Counted from the first letter of the stretch, positions 1-6,540 are shown. The stretch: 8,810 nucleotides of DNA from Burkholderiaceae bacterium (GCA_021166835.1 JAJPEN010000038.1:1-8810); one strand, 5' to 3'. Translations and numbers: made by a program. Notes: a model not told the origin generated them from the letters alone.

Positions 1-221
1 GCCAACCCGGGCACCAGGGTCCCGTCCGGGGCGCGCGCCAGCAAGGTCTCGTAGACGTTGTCGTTCACTGCGCGCTCGCTGCCGTCCTCGCGGACCTGCG
101 GATCGAGCGTGGTCGGTTCCGAACCGAGCGCGATGGTGACCTGCTGGGCAAATGCCGCAGGGTTCCAGAAGGCCGCGCACAGCACTGCGAGGACGATGCG
201 AACCAGCGATCGAACGGTCAT
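1..221 (-). CDS. ABC transporter substrate-binding protein, SBP_bac_5 (peptide/nickel/opine type), N-terminal part only
   Basis: Only the first 73 codons are present; the gene runs off the left edge. The ATG is the complement of 219-221, with an AGGAG ribosome binding site (complement of about 226-231) at good spacing. Residues 1-25 form a signal peptide: Arg4/Arg8, a hydrophobic core (IVLAVLCAAFW), then AFA before QQ at the predicted cleavage site. The mature start (VTIALGSEPTTLDPQ, then NDNVYETLLARAPDGTLVPGL) is the classic opening of periplasmic family-5 binding proteins, which bind peptides, nickel, opines, glutathione or other small solutes and deliver them to an inner-membrane ABC importer. 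There is no lipobox cysteine at the cleavage site, so a soluble periplasmic protein is likely. It is transcribed divergently from the GntR gene and shares its control region, so it may import the substrate or inducer of the adjacent operon. That role is inferred; the ligand cannot be predicted. Confidence 0.85.
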   Translation of the reverse strand, partial: MTVRSLVRIVLAVLCAAFWNPAAFAQQVTIALGSEPTTLDPQVREDGSERAVNDNVYETLLARAPDGTLVPGL

Positions 222-266
222 GGGGTCTCCTGGCAGGATGGGAGCCGCGTGCGAGCGCGGTCTTTT

Positions 267-295
267 TTCACATGCTCGACTGGATTTTGTATACT
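267..295 (+). promoter_or_regulatory. Sigma-70 promoter of the GntR regulator gene
   Basis: TTCACA (267-272) and TATACT (290-295) are separated by exactly 17 bp, and each differs from the consensus hexamer at one position. Transcription would start near 302, leaving a leader of about 29 nt before the ATG at 331. The -10 hexamer sits inside the proposed operator (286-304), which is what autorepression would require. Confidence 0.65.
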
Positions 296-304
296 GCAGA
301 CGAT
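286..304. promoter_or_regulatory. Proposed GntR operator, site 1 (divergent control region)
   Basis: The core TTGTATACTGCAGA (287-300) matches the second site at 1145-1158 at most positions (shared pattern TTGyATACwGyA). The centre is T295. The left half-site (TGTATAC) is good and the right half is degenerate: six of nine base pairs are symmetric. It overlaps the -10 boxes of both divergent promoters. FCD-type GntR proteins commonly bind sites of the TTGTATACAA kind, which fits. Assignment to this regulator is inferred from position and from the repeat. Confidence 0.5.
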
Positions 305-313
305 CCAGATCAA
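286..313 (-). promoter_or_regulatory. Possible promoter of the divergent solute-binding-protein gene
   Basis: On the minus strand, TTGATC (complement of 308-313) lies 16 bp before TACAAA (complement of 286-291). This is a modest sigma-70-like pair that would give a leader of roughly 60 nt before the ATG at 221. The -10 box falls inside the proposed GntR operator, so one repressor could control both directions. The match is weak, and other box choices in this A/T-rich stretch are possible. Confidence 0.35.
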
Positions 314-330
314 GCTTTTCAACGAAACCG

Positions 331-1071
331 ATGACTTTTCACAGCGCGCCGGAGGGCAAGCTCGGCGCGAAGCATCCGACACTGCGCCAGGCGGTTACCG
401 AAGCGATTCGCCAGTCGATCTTCAGCGGGAAATACCAACCCGGCGAGCGGCTCGTCGAAGAACAACTGGCAAACGAGCTGGGCGTTTCGCGATATCCGGT
501 GGGCGAGGCGCTGCGCGCGCTCCAGGCCGAGGGCCTGGTCGAAATCAGTCCTCGACGCGGCGCTGCGGTGGCCAAGGTGTCCCAGGAAGAGGCCAACGAG
601 ATCGTCGAGCTGCGAGCCTCGCTCGAGGGTCTGTGCGCAAGGCTGGCGACGCGTCGCTGCGGCCCCGATGACCGGACCGAGATCGCCGACCTCCTCTCCC
701 GAGGCGAGAGAGCCAGCGCGGCCGACGACAGCGAGGCCCTGGCCGGCCTGCACGCCGAGGTGCACGCGCTGATGGCCCGCATCGGACGCAACCGGCATCT
801 GAACGAATTCATCCAGTCGCTGCGCGACAAGACCGTGTGGCTGTACTCGACGAGCCTTGGCTGGCGGGCGCGCCAATCGTGGGCCGAACACGCGGCGATC
901 CTGGCCGCGGTGGCGAGCGGGGACGAGGATCTGGCGGCAATCCTGTCGAGTCGCCACGTGCTCAATGTCGGCGCCTCGCATCAGAAGCGTTACAACGGGC
1001 CGGACTCCCCGGAGCTCCTCGGCGCCGCGGCGTTGCCGCAACTCCTGGCCGACACCTTGCCGGCCAGGTAA
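331..1071 (+). CDS. GntR family transcriptional regulator, FadR/FCD subfamily
   Basis: This 246-aa protein, a normal length for the subfamily, has an N-terminal winged helix-turn-helix (about residues 17-80, with RLVEEQLANELGVSRYPVGEALRAL ending in the PRRGAAV wing) and a C-terminal all-helical FCD ligand-binding domain (about 86-215). Likely metal/ligand residues are His141, His145, His187 (EHAAIL) and His209 (SRHV). His141 stands where many family members have Asp. Such proteins are usually repressors released by an organic acid linked to the pathway they control. The open frame extends upstream to 58, but ATG 331 is chosen because a strong promoter (267-295) lies inside that extension and GntR homology begins just after 331. 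The ribosome binding site is weak, suggesting low expression. It lies ahead of the catabolic operon and is probably autoregulated through 286-304. One oddity is the recognition helix, which reads SRYPVGEAL where SRTPVREAL is usual. Confidence 0.93.
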   Translation: MTFHSAPEGKLGAKHPTLRQAVTEAIRQSIFSGKYQPGERLVEEQLANELGVSRYPVGEALRALQAEGLVEISPRRGAAVAKVSQEEANEIVELRASLEGLCARLATRRCGPDDRTEIADLLSRGERASAADDSEALAGLHAEVHALMARIGRNRHLNEFIQSLRDKTVWLYSTSLGWRARQSWAEHAAILAAVASGDEDLAAILSSRHVLNVGASHQKRYNGPDSPELLGAAALPQLLADTLPAR

Positions 1072-1075
1072 ATCG

Positions 1076-1099
1076 GCCCCGCGTTCGAACACCGGGGGC
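1076..1099 (+). other. GC-rich hairpin just after the GntR stop; weak terminator candidate
   Basis: GCCCC (1076-1080) can pair with GGGGC (1095-1099) around a 14-nt loop that contains the palindrome TTCGAA (1084-1089). It starts five bases after the stop codon. There is no T-run on the 3' side, so it is not a convincing intrinsic terminator. It may slow or end transcription weakly before the operon promoter. The stem is short and could be chance in GC-rich DNA. Confidence 0.25.
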
Positions 1100-1127
1100 A
1101 AAGTCGAAGGGCATCGGAACATTTCGC

Positions 1128-1155
1128 TTGACCTGCGCTGCAGATTGCATACAGT
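1128..1155 (+). promoter_or_regulatory. Probable promoter of the catabolic operon
   Basis: TTGACC (1128-1133, one mismatch to the -35 consensus) is followed 16 bp later by TACAGT (1150-1155, four of six to the -10 consensus). Transcription would start near 1162, giving a leader of about 31 nt before ATG 1193. An alternative -10 (TATGGA at 1155) has poor spacing. The -10 lies inside the palindrome at 1144-1162, so bound repressor would block polymerase. Confidence 0.5.
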
Positions 1156-1162
1156 ATGGAAT
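1144..1162. promoter_or_regulatory. Proposed GntR operator, site 2: 19-bp near-perfect palindrome
   Basis: CATAC-A-GTATG (1148-1158) is a perfect 11-bp inverted repeat. With the flanking ATT (1144-1146) and AAT (1160-1162) it extends to 19 bp, with a single mismatched pair (G1147/G1159). It shares the pattern TTGyATACwGyA and the same centre with site 1 at 286-304. Its position over the -10 of the operon promoter fits repression. An ATACAG repeat follows at 1161-1166. The symmetry is seen directly; the identity of the bound protein is inferred from the adjacent GntR gene. Confidence 0.65.
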
Positions 1163-1192
1163 ACAGCTCGCAACGTCAATAGCGAGGAAGCC

Positions 1193-2944
1193 ATGTCTGA
1201 AGTCACCCCGGGCGCGCTCACCGGCGCGCAGGCACTGGTGCGCATGCTGCTCGAGTACCGCGTCGAAGTGATCTTCGGCGTCCCGGGCGACACCAGTGTC
1301 GCCTTCTACGATGCGCTGTACGACGCCGGCGAGCGCATACGCCACGTGATGGCCCGTGACGAACGGTCCGCGACCTTCATGGCCGACGCCTATGCGCGGC
1401 TGTCGCATCGTCCGGGGGTTTGCGAATGTCCCAGCGGCGCCGGCGCGCTGTATTCCGTTCCCGGCGTTGCCGAAGCGAATGCCTCTTCGATACCGGTGAT
1501 TCTCTTCACGTCCGGCGTCTCGCTCGCGGGCGAAGGCAAGGGAACGATCACCGAAATGGAACACCACAAGCTCTTCGAGCCGATCACCAAGTTCTCGTCG
1601 TTTCTCAAGACGGCGGACAAGATCCCCGAAACGCTGCGCCGCGCCTTCCGCATCGCGTGCACCGGCCGCCCGGGCGCAGTGCACCTCGCGTTCCCCACCG
1701 AAACGATGAACAACGCCGTGGCAGCGGATCGCGTCAGCCTGCATGCGGAGCCCGAGTGCCGCACCTACCCGGCCTATCGCACCCGCGGCAGTGCGGAAAC
1801 GATCGGGCAACTGCTGGCGCATCTGGCCGGCGCCGAGCGCCCGGTGATCGTCGCCGGCGGCGGAGTGAATCATTCGGGCGCCAACCCGGAGATTCGTTCG
1901 CTCGCCGAGAGGCTTCACGCACCGGTGGTCACGACGATATCGGGCCAGGGCACGATTCCGGACGAGCACTGGCTCGCGCTGGGCGTCATCGGGGACAACG
2001 GCTTTCATCCGCACGCGCATCGCGCGGTGGAAGAGGCCGACGTCCTTCTGTATGTCGGCTGCAAGATGGGCTCGGTCTCCACGATCAAATGGACGCTGCC
2101 GTCGCCGCGGCCCGGCCGCAAGATCCTGCAGATCGATCTCGATCCGACCGTGTTGGCCAACAACTTCGAGAACACGCTCAGCGTCGCCGGCGATGCGCGC
2201 CTGGTGATCGAAGACCTGCTCGAGCGATTGCCGGCGCGCGCCGCGCCAGCCTCCGCGTGGGTGCGTGAACTCAACGCCGATCGCGACCGCTTCTGGAGCG
2301 AATCGCAATCCGCGTTGCATTCCGACACCGCTCCGTTGAAGGCGCAGCGCGTGATCCACGAGTTGAATCGCCGCCTGCCGTCGCCTTCCGTCGTGATCGC
2401 CGACGCGGGTACACCCACGCCCCACATCACGCGTTACCTGCGACTCGGCGGCGACGGTTCACGCGTGCTGATTCCGAGAGCGTTCGGCGGGCTCGGTTAT
2501 GCGATCCCGGCGGTGGTGGGAGCGTGGTTCGCGCGGCCGGATGCACGACCGGTAGGCCTGTTCGGCGACGGTTCGCTCGGCATGTCGGCCGGAGAACTCG
2601 AGACGCTGGCACGGCTCGAGGTGCCTGCGGTGCTGATCCACTTCAACAACGGCTGCTTCGGCTGGATCAAGACGCTGCAGGCCTTGCACAACCGCGGCAG
2701 GTTCCTGTCGGTCGACTTCTCGCCTGGCGACATGAGTCGCGTCGCATCCGCCTACGGCATTCGGTCCTGGCGCATCGAAGATGCGCAACAGCTCGCAACG
2801 GCGCTCGACGAGGCCTTCGCCCACGAGGGGCCGGCCTTCCTCGACGTCGTGATCGAGCCGCTGGTCAGCGACCTGCCGCCGGTCTATTCGTGGCTGAAGA
2901 CCGCCGGCAAGGATCCGATGAGCCACCACCGCGCCACTGCGTAA
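1193..2944 (+). CDS. Thiamine pyrophosphate-dependent enzyme, acetolactate synthase (IlvB)-like
   Basis: The protein has 583 aa and the three-domain layout of the acetolactate synthase/benzoylformate decarboxylase superfamily. The N-terminal pyrimidine-binding domain (about 8-175) holds IFGVPGDTS and the cofactor-activating Glu57 (RDERSA, where acetolactate synthases have RHEQ). The central domain (about 200-345) has VIVAGGGV. The C-terminal pyrophosphate domain (about 385-560) carries the TPP/Mg motif GDG (458-460) ending in NN (485-486). Family members decarboxylate a 2-oxoacid or cleave/join C-C bonds through a TPP carbanion; the substrate here is unknown. No small regulatory subunit lies beside it, so biosynthetic acetolactate synthase is unlikely and a catabolic role fits the neighbours. 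ATG 1193 is chosen for its GAGGAAG site (1184-1190) and the upstream promoter; the frame is open further upstream but there overlaps the GntR gene. It is first in the operon, 19 bp before the next gene. It could instead be a carboligase or a 2-oxoacid decarboxylase. Confidence 0.9.
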   Translation: MSEVTPGALTGAQALVRMLLEYRVEVIFGVPGDTSVAFYDALYDAGERIRHVMARDERSATFMADAYARLSHRPGVCECPSGAGALYSVPGVAEANASSIPVILFTSGVSLAGEGKGTITEMEHHKLFEPITKFSSFLKTADKIPETLRRAFRIACTGRPGAVHLAFPTETMNNAVAADRVSLHAEPECRTYPAYRTRGSAETIGQLLAHLAGAERPVIVAGGGVNHSGANPEIRSLAERLHAPVVTTISGQGTIPDEHWLALGVIGDNGFHPHAHRAVEEADVLLYVGCKMGSVSTIKWTLPSPRPGRKILQIDLDPTVLANNFENTLSVAGDARLVIEDLLERLPARAAPASAWVRELNADRDRFWSESQSALHSDTAPLKAQRVIHELNRRLPSPSVVIADAGTPTPHITRYLRLGGDGSRVLIPRAFGGLGYAIPAVVGAWFARPDARPVGLFGDGSLGMSAGELETLARLEVPAVLIHFNNGCFGWIKTLQALHNRGRFLSVDFSPGDMSRVASAYGIRSWRIEDAQQLATALDEAFAHEGPAFLDVVIEPLVSDLPPVYSWLKTAGKDPMSHHRATA

Positions 2945-2963
2945 CCGTAACAGGAGATTCGCG

Positions 2964-4274
2964 ATGAAGATCGTCGTCATCGGCGGCGGCTGGGCGGGCT
3001 GTTCCGCAGCCGTCTCCGCAGCGAAGCAGGGCGCCGATGTCCTGCTGCTCGAACGCTCCGACATGCTGCTGGGAACCGGGCTGGTCGGCGGCATCTTCCG
3101 GAACAATGGGCGCTTCACCGCTGCGGAAGAGATGATCGCGATGGGCGGCGGCGAGATGTTCGCCGCGATGGACAGCTGCGCCCTGCACACCGGCGTCGAA
3201 TTTCCGGGCCATAGTCACGCGTCGCTGTACAACGTCGCGGTGATCGAGCCGGCGGTCCGGCGCGTGCTCGCCGCGGCCGGCGTTCGCGTGCTGCACCGCG
3301 TGCGAATCACCGATGTCGAAATGGACGGCAGCCGCATCGCAGCGGTGTCGACCCACAAGAGCGAAGGCGCGCGACGCTTCGCGGCCGACGTCTTCATCGA
3401 AACCACCGGCACCGCGGGGGTGCCGAACATCTGCAATTCGCACGGCAATGGCTGCGCGATGTGCGTGCTGCGCTGCCACACCTTCGGCAATCGAGTGAGC
3501 ATCGCCGGACGCGCGGGCGTGACCGAGATGAACGGCCGCAAGCACGGCCACACCGGCGCCATGAGCGGTTCCTGCAAGTTGCACAAGGAGTCCCTGTCGG
3601 TACCCATCCGCGAGGAACTCGAGCGCACCGGCGTGGCCGTCGTGCCGATTCCCGGCAAGGACAGGGAAAGCGGCGTCGACAAACTCACGTACAAGGCCTG
3701 CCAGCAGTACGCGCTGCAGGAATTCAGCGACAACATCGTGCTGCTCGACACCGGCCACGCCAAGTTGATGTCGCCTTTCATACCGCTGGACGAACTTCGC
3801 GCGGTGCCCGGCTTCGAGAATGCCCGTTACGAGGACCCTTACGCCGGCGGCATCGGCAACTCGGTTCGTTACCTCGCCATGTCGCCGCGCAACGATGCAT
3901 TGCAGGTCGACGGACTCGACAATCTCTTCTGCGCGGGCGAGAAGGCCGGCCTGCTCGTCGGCCATACCGAAGTGGTGAGCACCGGTGTCCTGGCCGGATA
4001 CAACGCGGCGCGCTCGATCCAGGGCGAACCGCTGCTCGTGCTGCCCGACAGTCTCGCCGTGGGCGACGCGATCACGCACGTACGCGAACAGATGCAGACC
4101 GAAGCCGGACTCGGGCTGAAGTTCACGTTCTCCGGCTCGGTGTACTTCGAACGGATGAAGGAGAGGGGTACCTACACCACGAATGTCGAAGCGATTCGCG
4201 CGCGGGTAGCGGCGGCCGGTCTGACCGACGTCTTTGCAGCGCGAACCACGGTACCGGCGCTCGCCGTCGCGTGA
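2964..4274 (+). CDS. FAD-dependent oxidoreductase (FAD_oxidored, distant MnmG/TrmFO-like) with a cysteine cluster
   Basis: This 436-aa protein opens with a Rossmann FAD-binding fold: IGGGWAG (residues 6-12) and the ribose-binding acid Glu30 (LLLERSD). A second FAD contact motif, ETTGTAG, lies at 146-152. The C-terminal block LFCAGEKAG...GVLAGYNAAR (321-350) closely resembles the FAD-closing motif of MnmG/TrmFO and related FAD_oxidored enzymes. Between them lies a cysteine cluster, C157-x6-C164-x2-C167-x3-C171, with Cys204 nearby, which could hold an Fe-S cluster or a redox disulfide. That is inferred from spacing only. There is no signal peptide or membrane segment, so it is cytoplasmic. The start has a strong AGGAG site (2952-2956). 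Sitting between the TPP enzyme and the permease, it probably catalyses a redox step on a pathway intermediate. The rest of the operon gives no sign of tRNA modification, so an MnmG/TrmFO role is unlikely. Substrate unknown. Confidence 0.85.
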   Translation: MKIVVIGGGWAGCSAAVSAAKQGADVLLLERSDMLLGTGLVGGIFRNNGRFTAAEEMIAMGGGEMFAAMDSCALHTGVEFPGHSHASLYNVAVIEPAVRRVLAAAGVRVLHRVRITDVEMDGSRIAAVSTHKSEGARRFAADVFIETTGTAGVPNICNSHGNGCAMCVLRCHTFGNRVSIAGRAGVTEMNGRKHGHTGAMSGSCKLHKESLSVPIREELERTGVAVVPIPGKDRESGVDKLTYKACQQYALQEFSDNIVLLDTGHAKLMSPFIPLDELRAVPGFENARYEDPYAGGIGNSVRYLAMSPRNDALQVDGLDNLFCAGEKAGLLVGHTEVVSTGVLAGYNAARSIQGEPLLVLPDSLAVGDAITHVREQMQTEAGLGLKFTFSGSVYFERMKERGTYTTNVEAIRARVAAAGLTDVFAARTTVPALAVA

Positions 4275-4278
4275 CTCC

Positions 4279-4293
4279 GGAGCGCGTCGCGTG
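4279..4293 (+). promoter_or_regulatory. Ribosome binding site and GTG start of the permease gene
   Basis: GGAG (4279-4282) followed 8 nt later by GTG (4291-4293) decides the start of the TauE/SafE gene. The next in-frame ATG (4375) would remove the first membrane segment and its glycine motif. The site begins five bases after the stop of the FAD enzyme gene, suggesting coupled translation. Confidence 0.7.
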
Positions 4294-5010
4294 AGTTGGC
4301 CGATCGTACTGGCGCTCGTCGCCACTGTCGGGGCGGCGGCGGCGCTGCAGGCATCGACCGGGATCGGTTTCGGCATGCTCGCAGCGCCCGTGGCGGTGAT
4401 GCTGGAGCCAGCCCTGGTACCGGGGCCGCTGCTGCTGCTGTCATTGCTCCTGTCGGTGATGACCGCACTTCGCGAACGTCATGCGATCGATCTGCCCGGG
4501 CTGAGTTTCGCAACCGCGGGACGCGTGTTCGGCGCCAGTGCCGCCGGCGCTACGCTCGCGCTCGTGCCGGCGTCGGCGTTCCCGGCGATCTTCTCGTTGC
4601 TGATTCTCGCGGCGGTGGCCCTGAGCGCGAGCGGCTGGCACGTCCGGCCCACGCGCAACAACCTGGTCGCCGCCGGCCTGGCCTCGGGTTACATGGGAAC
4701 GATCACGTCGGTGGGCGCGCCGCCGATGGCGCTCGTGTACCAGAACGCGTCCGGGCCGATCATCCGTTCGACGATGGGCGCGTTCTTCGTGCTCGGCTCG
4801 ACGATCTCGCTGACCGCGTTGATCGCGGTCGATCGCGCGCCCGTCATGGACCTGCTCCACAGCCTCTGGCTGCTGCTTCCGGTGTGGCTCGGCTTTCGAC
4901 TCTCGCGCCATGCCATCGGCTACATCGATCGCGGCCGGGTTCGACCGTTCGTGCTCGGTCTGTCGGCCGCATCGGCATTGGCGCTGTTGCTGCGCGAGGC
5001 CCTGCGCTGA
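4291..5010 (+). CDS. TauE/SafE family anion permease (sulfite exporter-like)
   Basis: This is a 239-aa, strongly hydrophobic inner-membrane protein with about seven or eight membrane segments (roughly 4-24, 28-60 as one or two, 76-92, 96-114, 124-145, 160-180, 188-204, 218-235). Two half-repeats each carry the family signature of glycines and proline: STGIGFGMLAAP (22-33) and GYMGTITSVGAPP (133-145). TauE/SafE proteins move sulfite, sulfoacetate or other small organic anions across the membrane, but most members have no tested substrate. The start is taken as GTG 4291: GGAG (4279-4282) sits 8 nt upstream, and the membrane topology begins right after it. The frame is open back to 4234, but that stretch is charged and overlaps the preceding gene. 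It is in the operon, 16 bp after the FAD enzyme and 10 bp before the aldehyde dehydrogenase. It may export a by-product or import the substrate. Confidence 0.88.
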   Translation: MSWPIVLALVATVGAAAALQASTGIGFGMLAAPVAVMLEPALVPGPLLLLSLLLSVMTALRERHAIDLPGLSFATAGRVFGASAAGATLALVPASAFPAIFSLLILAAVALSASGWHVRPTRNNLVAAGLASGYMGTITSVGAPPMALVYQNASGPIIRSTMGAFFVLGSTISLTALIAVDRAPVMDLLHSLWLLLPVWLGFRLSRHAIGYIDRGRVRPFVLGLSAASALALLLREALR

Positions 5011-5020
5011 GAGAGACTCG

Positions 5021-6538
5021 ATGAACGAGCTTTTCCGATCCCTGGGAATCGATTCCGCTCGTCGCATCGACGGCGATCTTTCGGTCGTCTCGCCGATCGA
5101 CGGCAGCTGCCTTGCCCGCTTGCGCTCGCACGACGAAGCGCAGGTCGCCCGGGCGATCGAAGCGGCGCAACACGCGTTCGTCGCCTGGCGCTCGGTGCCG
5201 GCGCCGAAGCGCGGCGAGCTGATCCGGTTGTTCGGCGACGAACTGCGCGCGAGCAAGGAACTGCTAGGACGGCTGATCACCATCGAGACCGGCAAGATCC
5301 TGGCCGAAGGGCTCGGTGAAGTGCAGGAGATGATCGACATCTGCGACTTCGCGCTCGGCCTGTCGCGCCAGCTCTATGGGCTCACCATGCCCTCCGAGCG
5401 CCCCGGCCACCGGATGATGGAAACGTGGCACCCGTTGGGCGTCGTCGGCGTGGTCAGCGCATTCAATTTTCCCGCGGCGGTATGGGCGTGGAACGCGGCT
5501 CTCGCTGTCGTCTGCGGCGATGCGGTGATCTGGAAACCGTCGGAGAAGACGCCGCTCACTGCGCTGGCCTGCCAGGCGGTCTTCGAGAAGGCAGCGCGGC
5601 GCTTCGCGCAAACGGCCGGTGCCATGGCGGCTCCGGCCGCCCTGTCGCAGGTGCTCGTGGGCGGTCGGGAAACGGGCGAGGCGCTGGTCGATCATCCGTC
5701 GATCGCATTGCTGAGCGCCACCGGGTCGACCCGCATGGGGCGCGAGATCGGCGTGCGCGTGGCTGCCCGACTGGGCAGGTGCCTGCTCGAGCTCGGCGGC
5801 AACAACGCGATGATCGTCGCGCCGTCGGCCGACCTCGACCTGGCGCTGCGAGCCATTCTGTTCAGCGCGGTGGGCACTGCGGGCCAGCGATGCACGACTT
5901 TGCGCCGGCTCATCGTGCATCGCGAAGTCCTGCCGAAGCTGCTGCCCCGACTGCGGGACGCGTACAGGTCGGTGCCCATCGGCGATCCGCTCGAGGCGCG
6001 GACGCTGGTGGGGCCTCTGATCGACCGTGTCGCCTTCGAGAACATGCAGTCGGCGCTATCGGCAATGGCGGCCGCGGGCGCGCGCGTGAGCGGCGGCGAA
6101 CGCGTGCTGTCCGAACGCTTTCCCGACGCGTACTACGTCCGCCCGGCGATCGTCGAAGTCGACGAACAGAACGCCCGGGTGCGCGAGGAAACCTTCGCGC
6201 CGATCCTCTACGTGCTCCCCTACGATGATTTCGACCAGGCGATCGTGATCCAGAACGATGTCCCGCAGGGACTGTCGTCGTGCGTCTTCACCAACGATCT
6301 CCGGGAGGCCGAGAAATTCCTGTCGGCCGCCGGCAGCGACTGCGGCATCGCCAACGTGAACATCGGTCCGTCGGGCGCCGAAATCGGCGGCGCATTCGGT
6401 GGAGAGAAGGAAACCGGGGGCGGGCGCGAAGCCGGCTCCGACGCATGGCGCAACTACATGCGCCGCGCGACCAACACCGTGAACCATTCGCGCGAACTGC
6501 CGCTTGCGCAGGGAATCTCCTTCGACGCGATCCATTGA
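5021..6538 (+). CDS. ALDH7 (antiquitin-type) aldehyde dehydrogenase; alpha-aminoadipic semialdehyde / piperideine-6-carboxylate dehydrogenase-like
   Basis: The full-length NAD(P)-dependent aldehyde dehydrogenase has 505 aa, the usual ALDH7 size. Visible landmarks are Asn149 in FNFP, WKPSE (171-175), the SATGST nucleotide loop (232-237), the general base Glu257 in LELGGNN and the nucleophile Cys291 in GTAGQRCTTLRR. The C-terminal run NVNIGPSGAEIGGAFGGEKE, then TGGGREAGSDAWRNYMRR, is diagnostic of ALDH7 rather than other ALDH families. ALDH7 enzymes (bacterial AmaB/Pcd, human ALDH7A1) oxidise 2-aminoadipate semialdehyde, in equilibrium with piperideine-6-carboxylate, during lysine and pipecolate breakdown, and accept other aldehydes. 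ATG 5021 follows a weak GAGAGA site 10 bp after the permease stop; the further upstream open frame lies inside the permease. A lysine-type role would match a downstream 2-oxoadipate-acting oxidoreductase, but no other lysine gene is visible, so another semialdehyde substrate is equally possible. Confidence 0.9.
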   Translation: MNELFRSLGIDSARRIDGDLSVVSPIDGSCLARLRSHDEAQVARAIEAAQHAFVAWRSVPAPKRGELIRLFGDELRASKELLGRLITIETGKILAEGLGEVQEMIDICDFALGLSRQLYGLTMPSERPGHRMMETWHPLGVVGVVSAFNFPAAVWAWNAALAVVCGDAVIWKPSEKTPLTALACQAVFEKAARRFAQTAGAMAAPAALSQVLVGGRETGEALVDHPSIALLSATGSTRMGREIGVRVAARLGRCLLELGGNNAMIVAPSADLDLALRAILFSAVGTAGQRCTTLRRLIVHREVLPKLLPRLRDAYRSVPIGDPLEARTLVGPLIDRVAFENMQSALSAMAAAGARVSGGERVLSERFPDAYYVRPAIVEVDEQNARVREETFAPILYVLPYDDFDQAIVIQNDVPQGLSSCVFTNDLREAEKFLSAAGSDCGIANVNIGPSGAEIGGAFGGEKETGGGREAGSDAWRNYMRRATNTVNHSRELPLAQGISFDAIH

Positions 6539-6540
6539 AT

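Noticed and set aside
58..330. N-terminal extension of the GntR reading frame
   Set aside because: It overlaps the divergent signal-peptide gene, contains the GntR promoter itself and has no homology. The GntR fold starts after ATG 331.
1076..1099. A strong intrinsic terminator after the GntR gene
   Set aside because: The stem is only five base pairs with a long loop and no T-run follows, so it is listed only as a weak hairpin.
857..1192. N-terminal extension of the TPP enzyme frame
   Set aside because: It overlaps the end of the GntR gene and spans the promoter and palindrome. ATG 1193 has a good ribosome binding site and begins the conserved domain.
962..2425. Long minus-strand open frame opposite the TPP enzyme
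   Set aside because: Same shadow pattern. It also crosses the operon promoter and operator, and the opposite strand codes for a well-defined TPP enzyme.
2964..4274. tRNA-modifying MnmG or TrmFO
   Set aside because: Only the FAD-binding motifs are shared. The length, the cysteine cluster and the catabolic neighbours do not fit, so a general FAD_oxidored call is safer.
2865..4376. Long minus-strand open frame opposite the FAD oxidoreductase
   Set aside because: No recognisable domain and low-complexity Ala/Arg/His composition. The plus-strand frame has a good ribosome binding site and FAD motifs.
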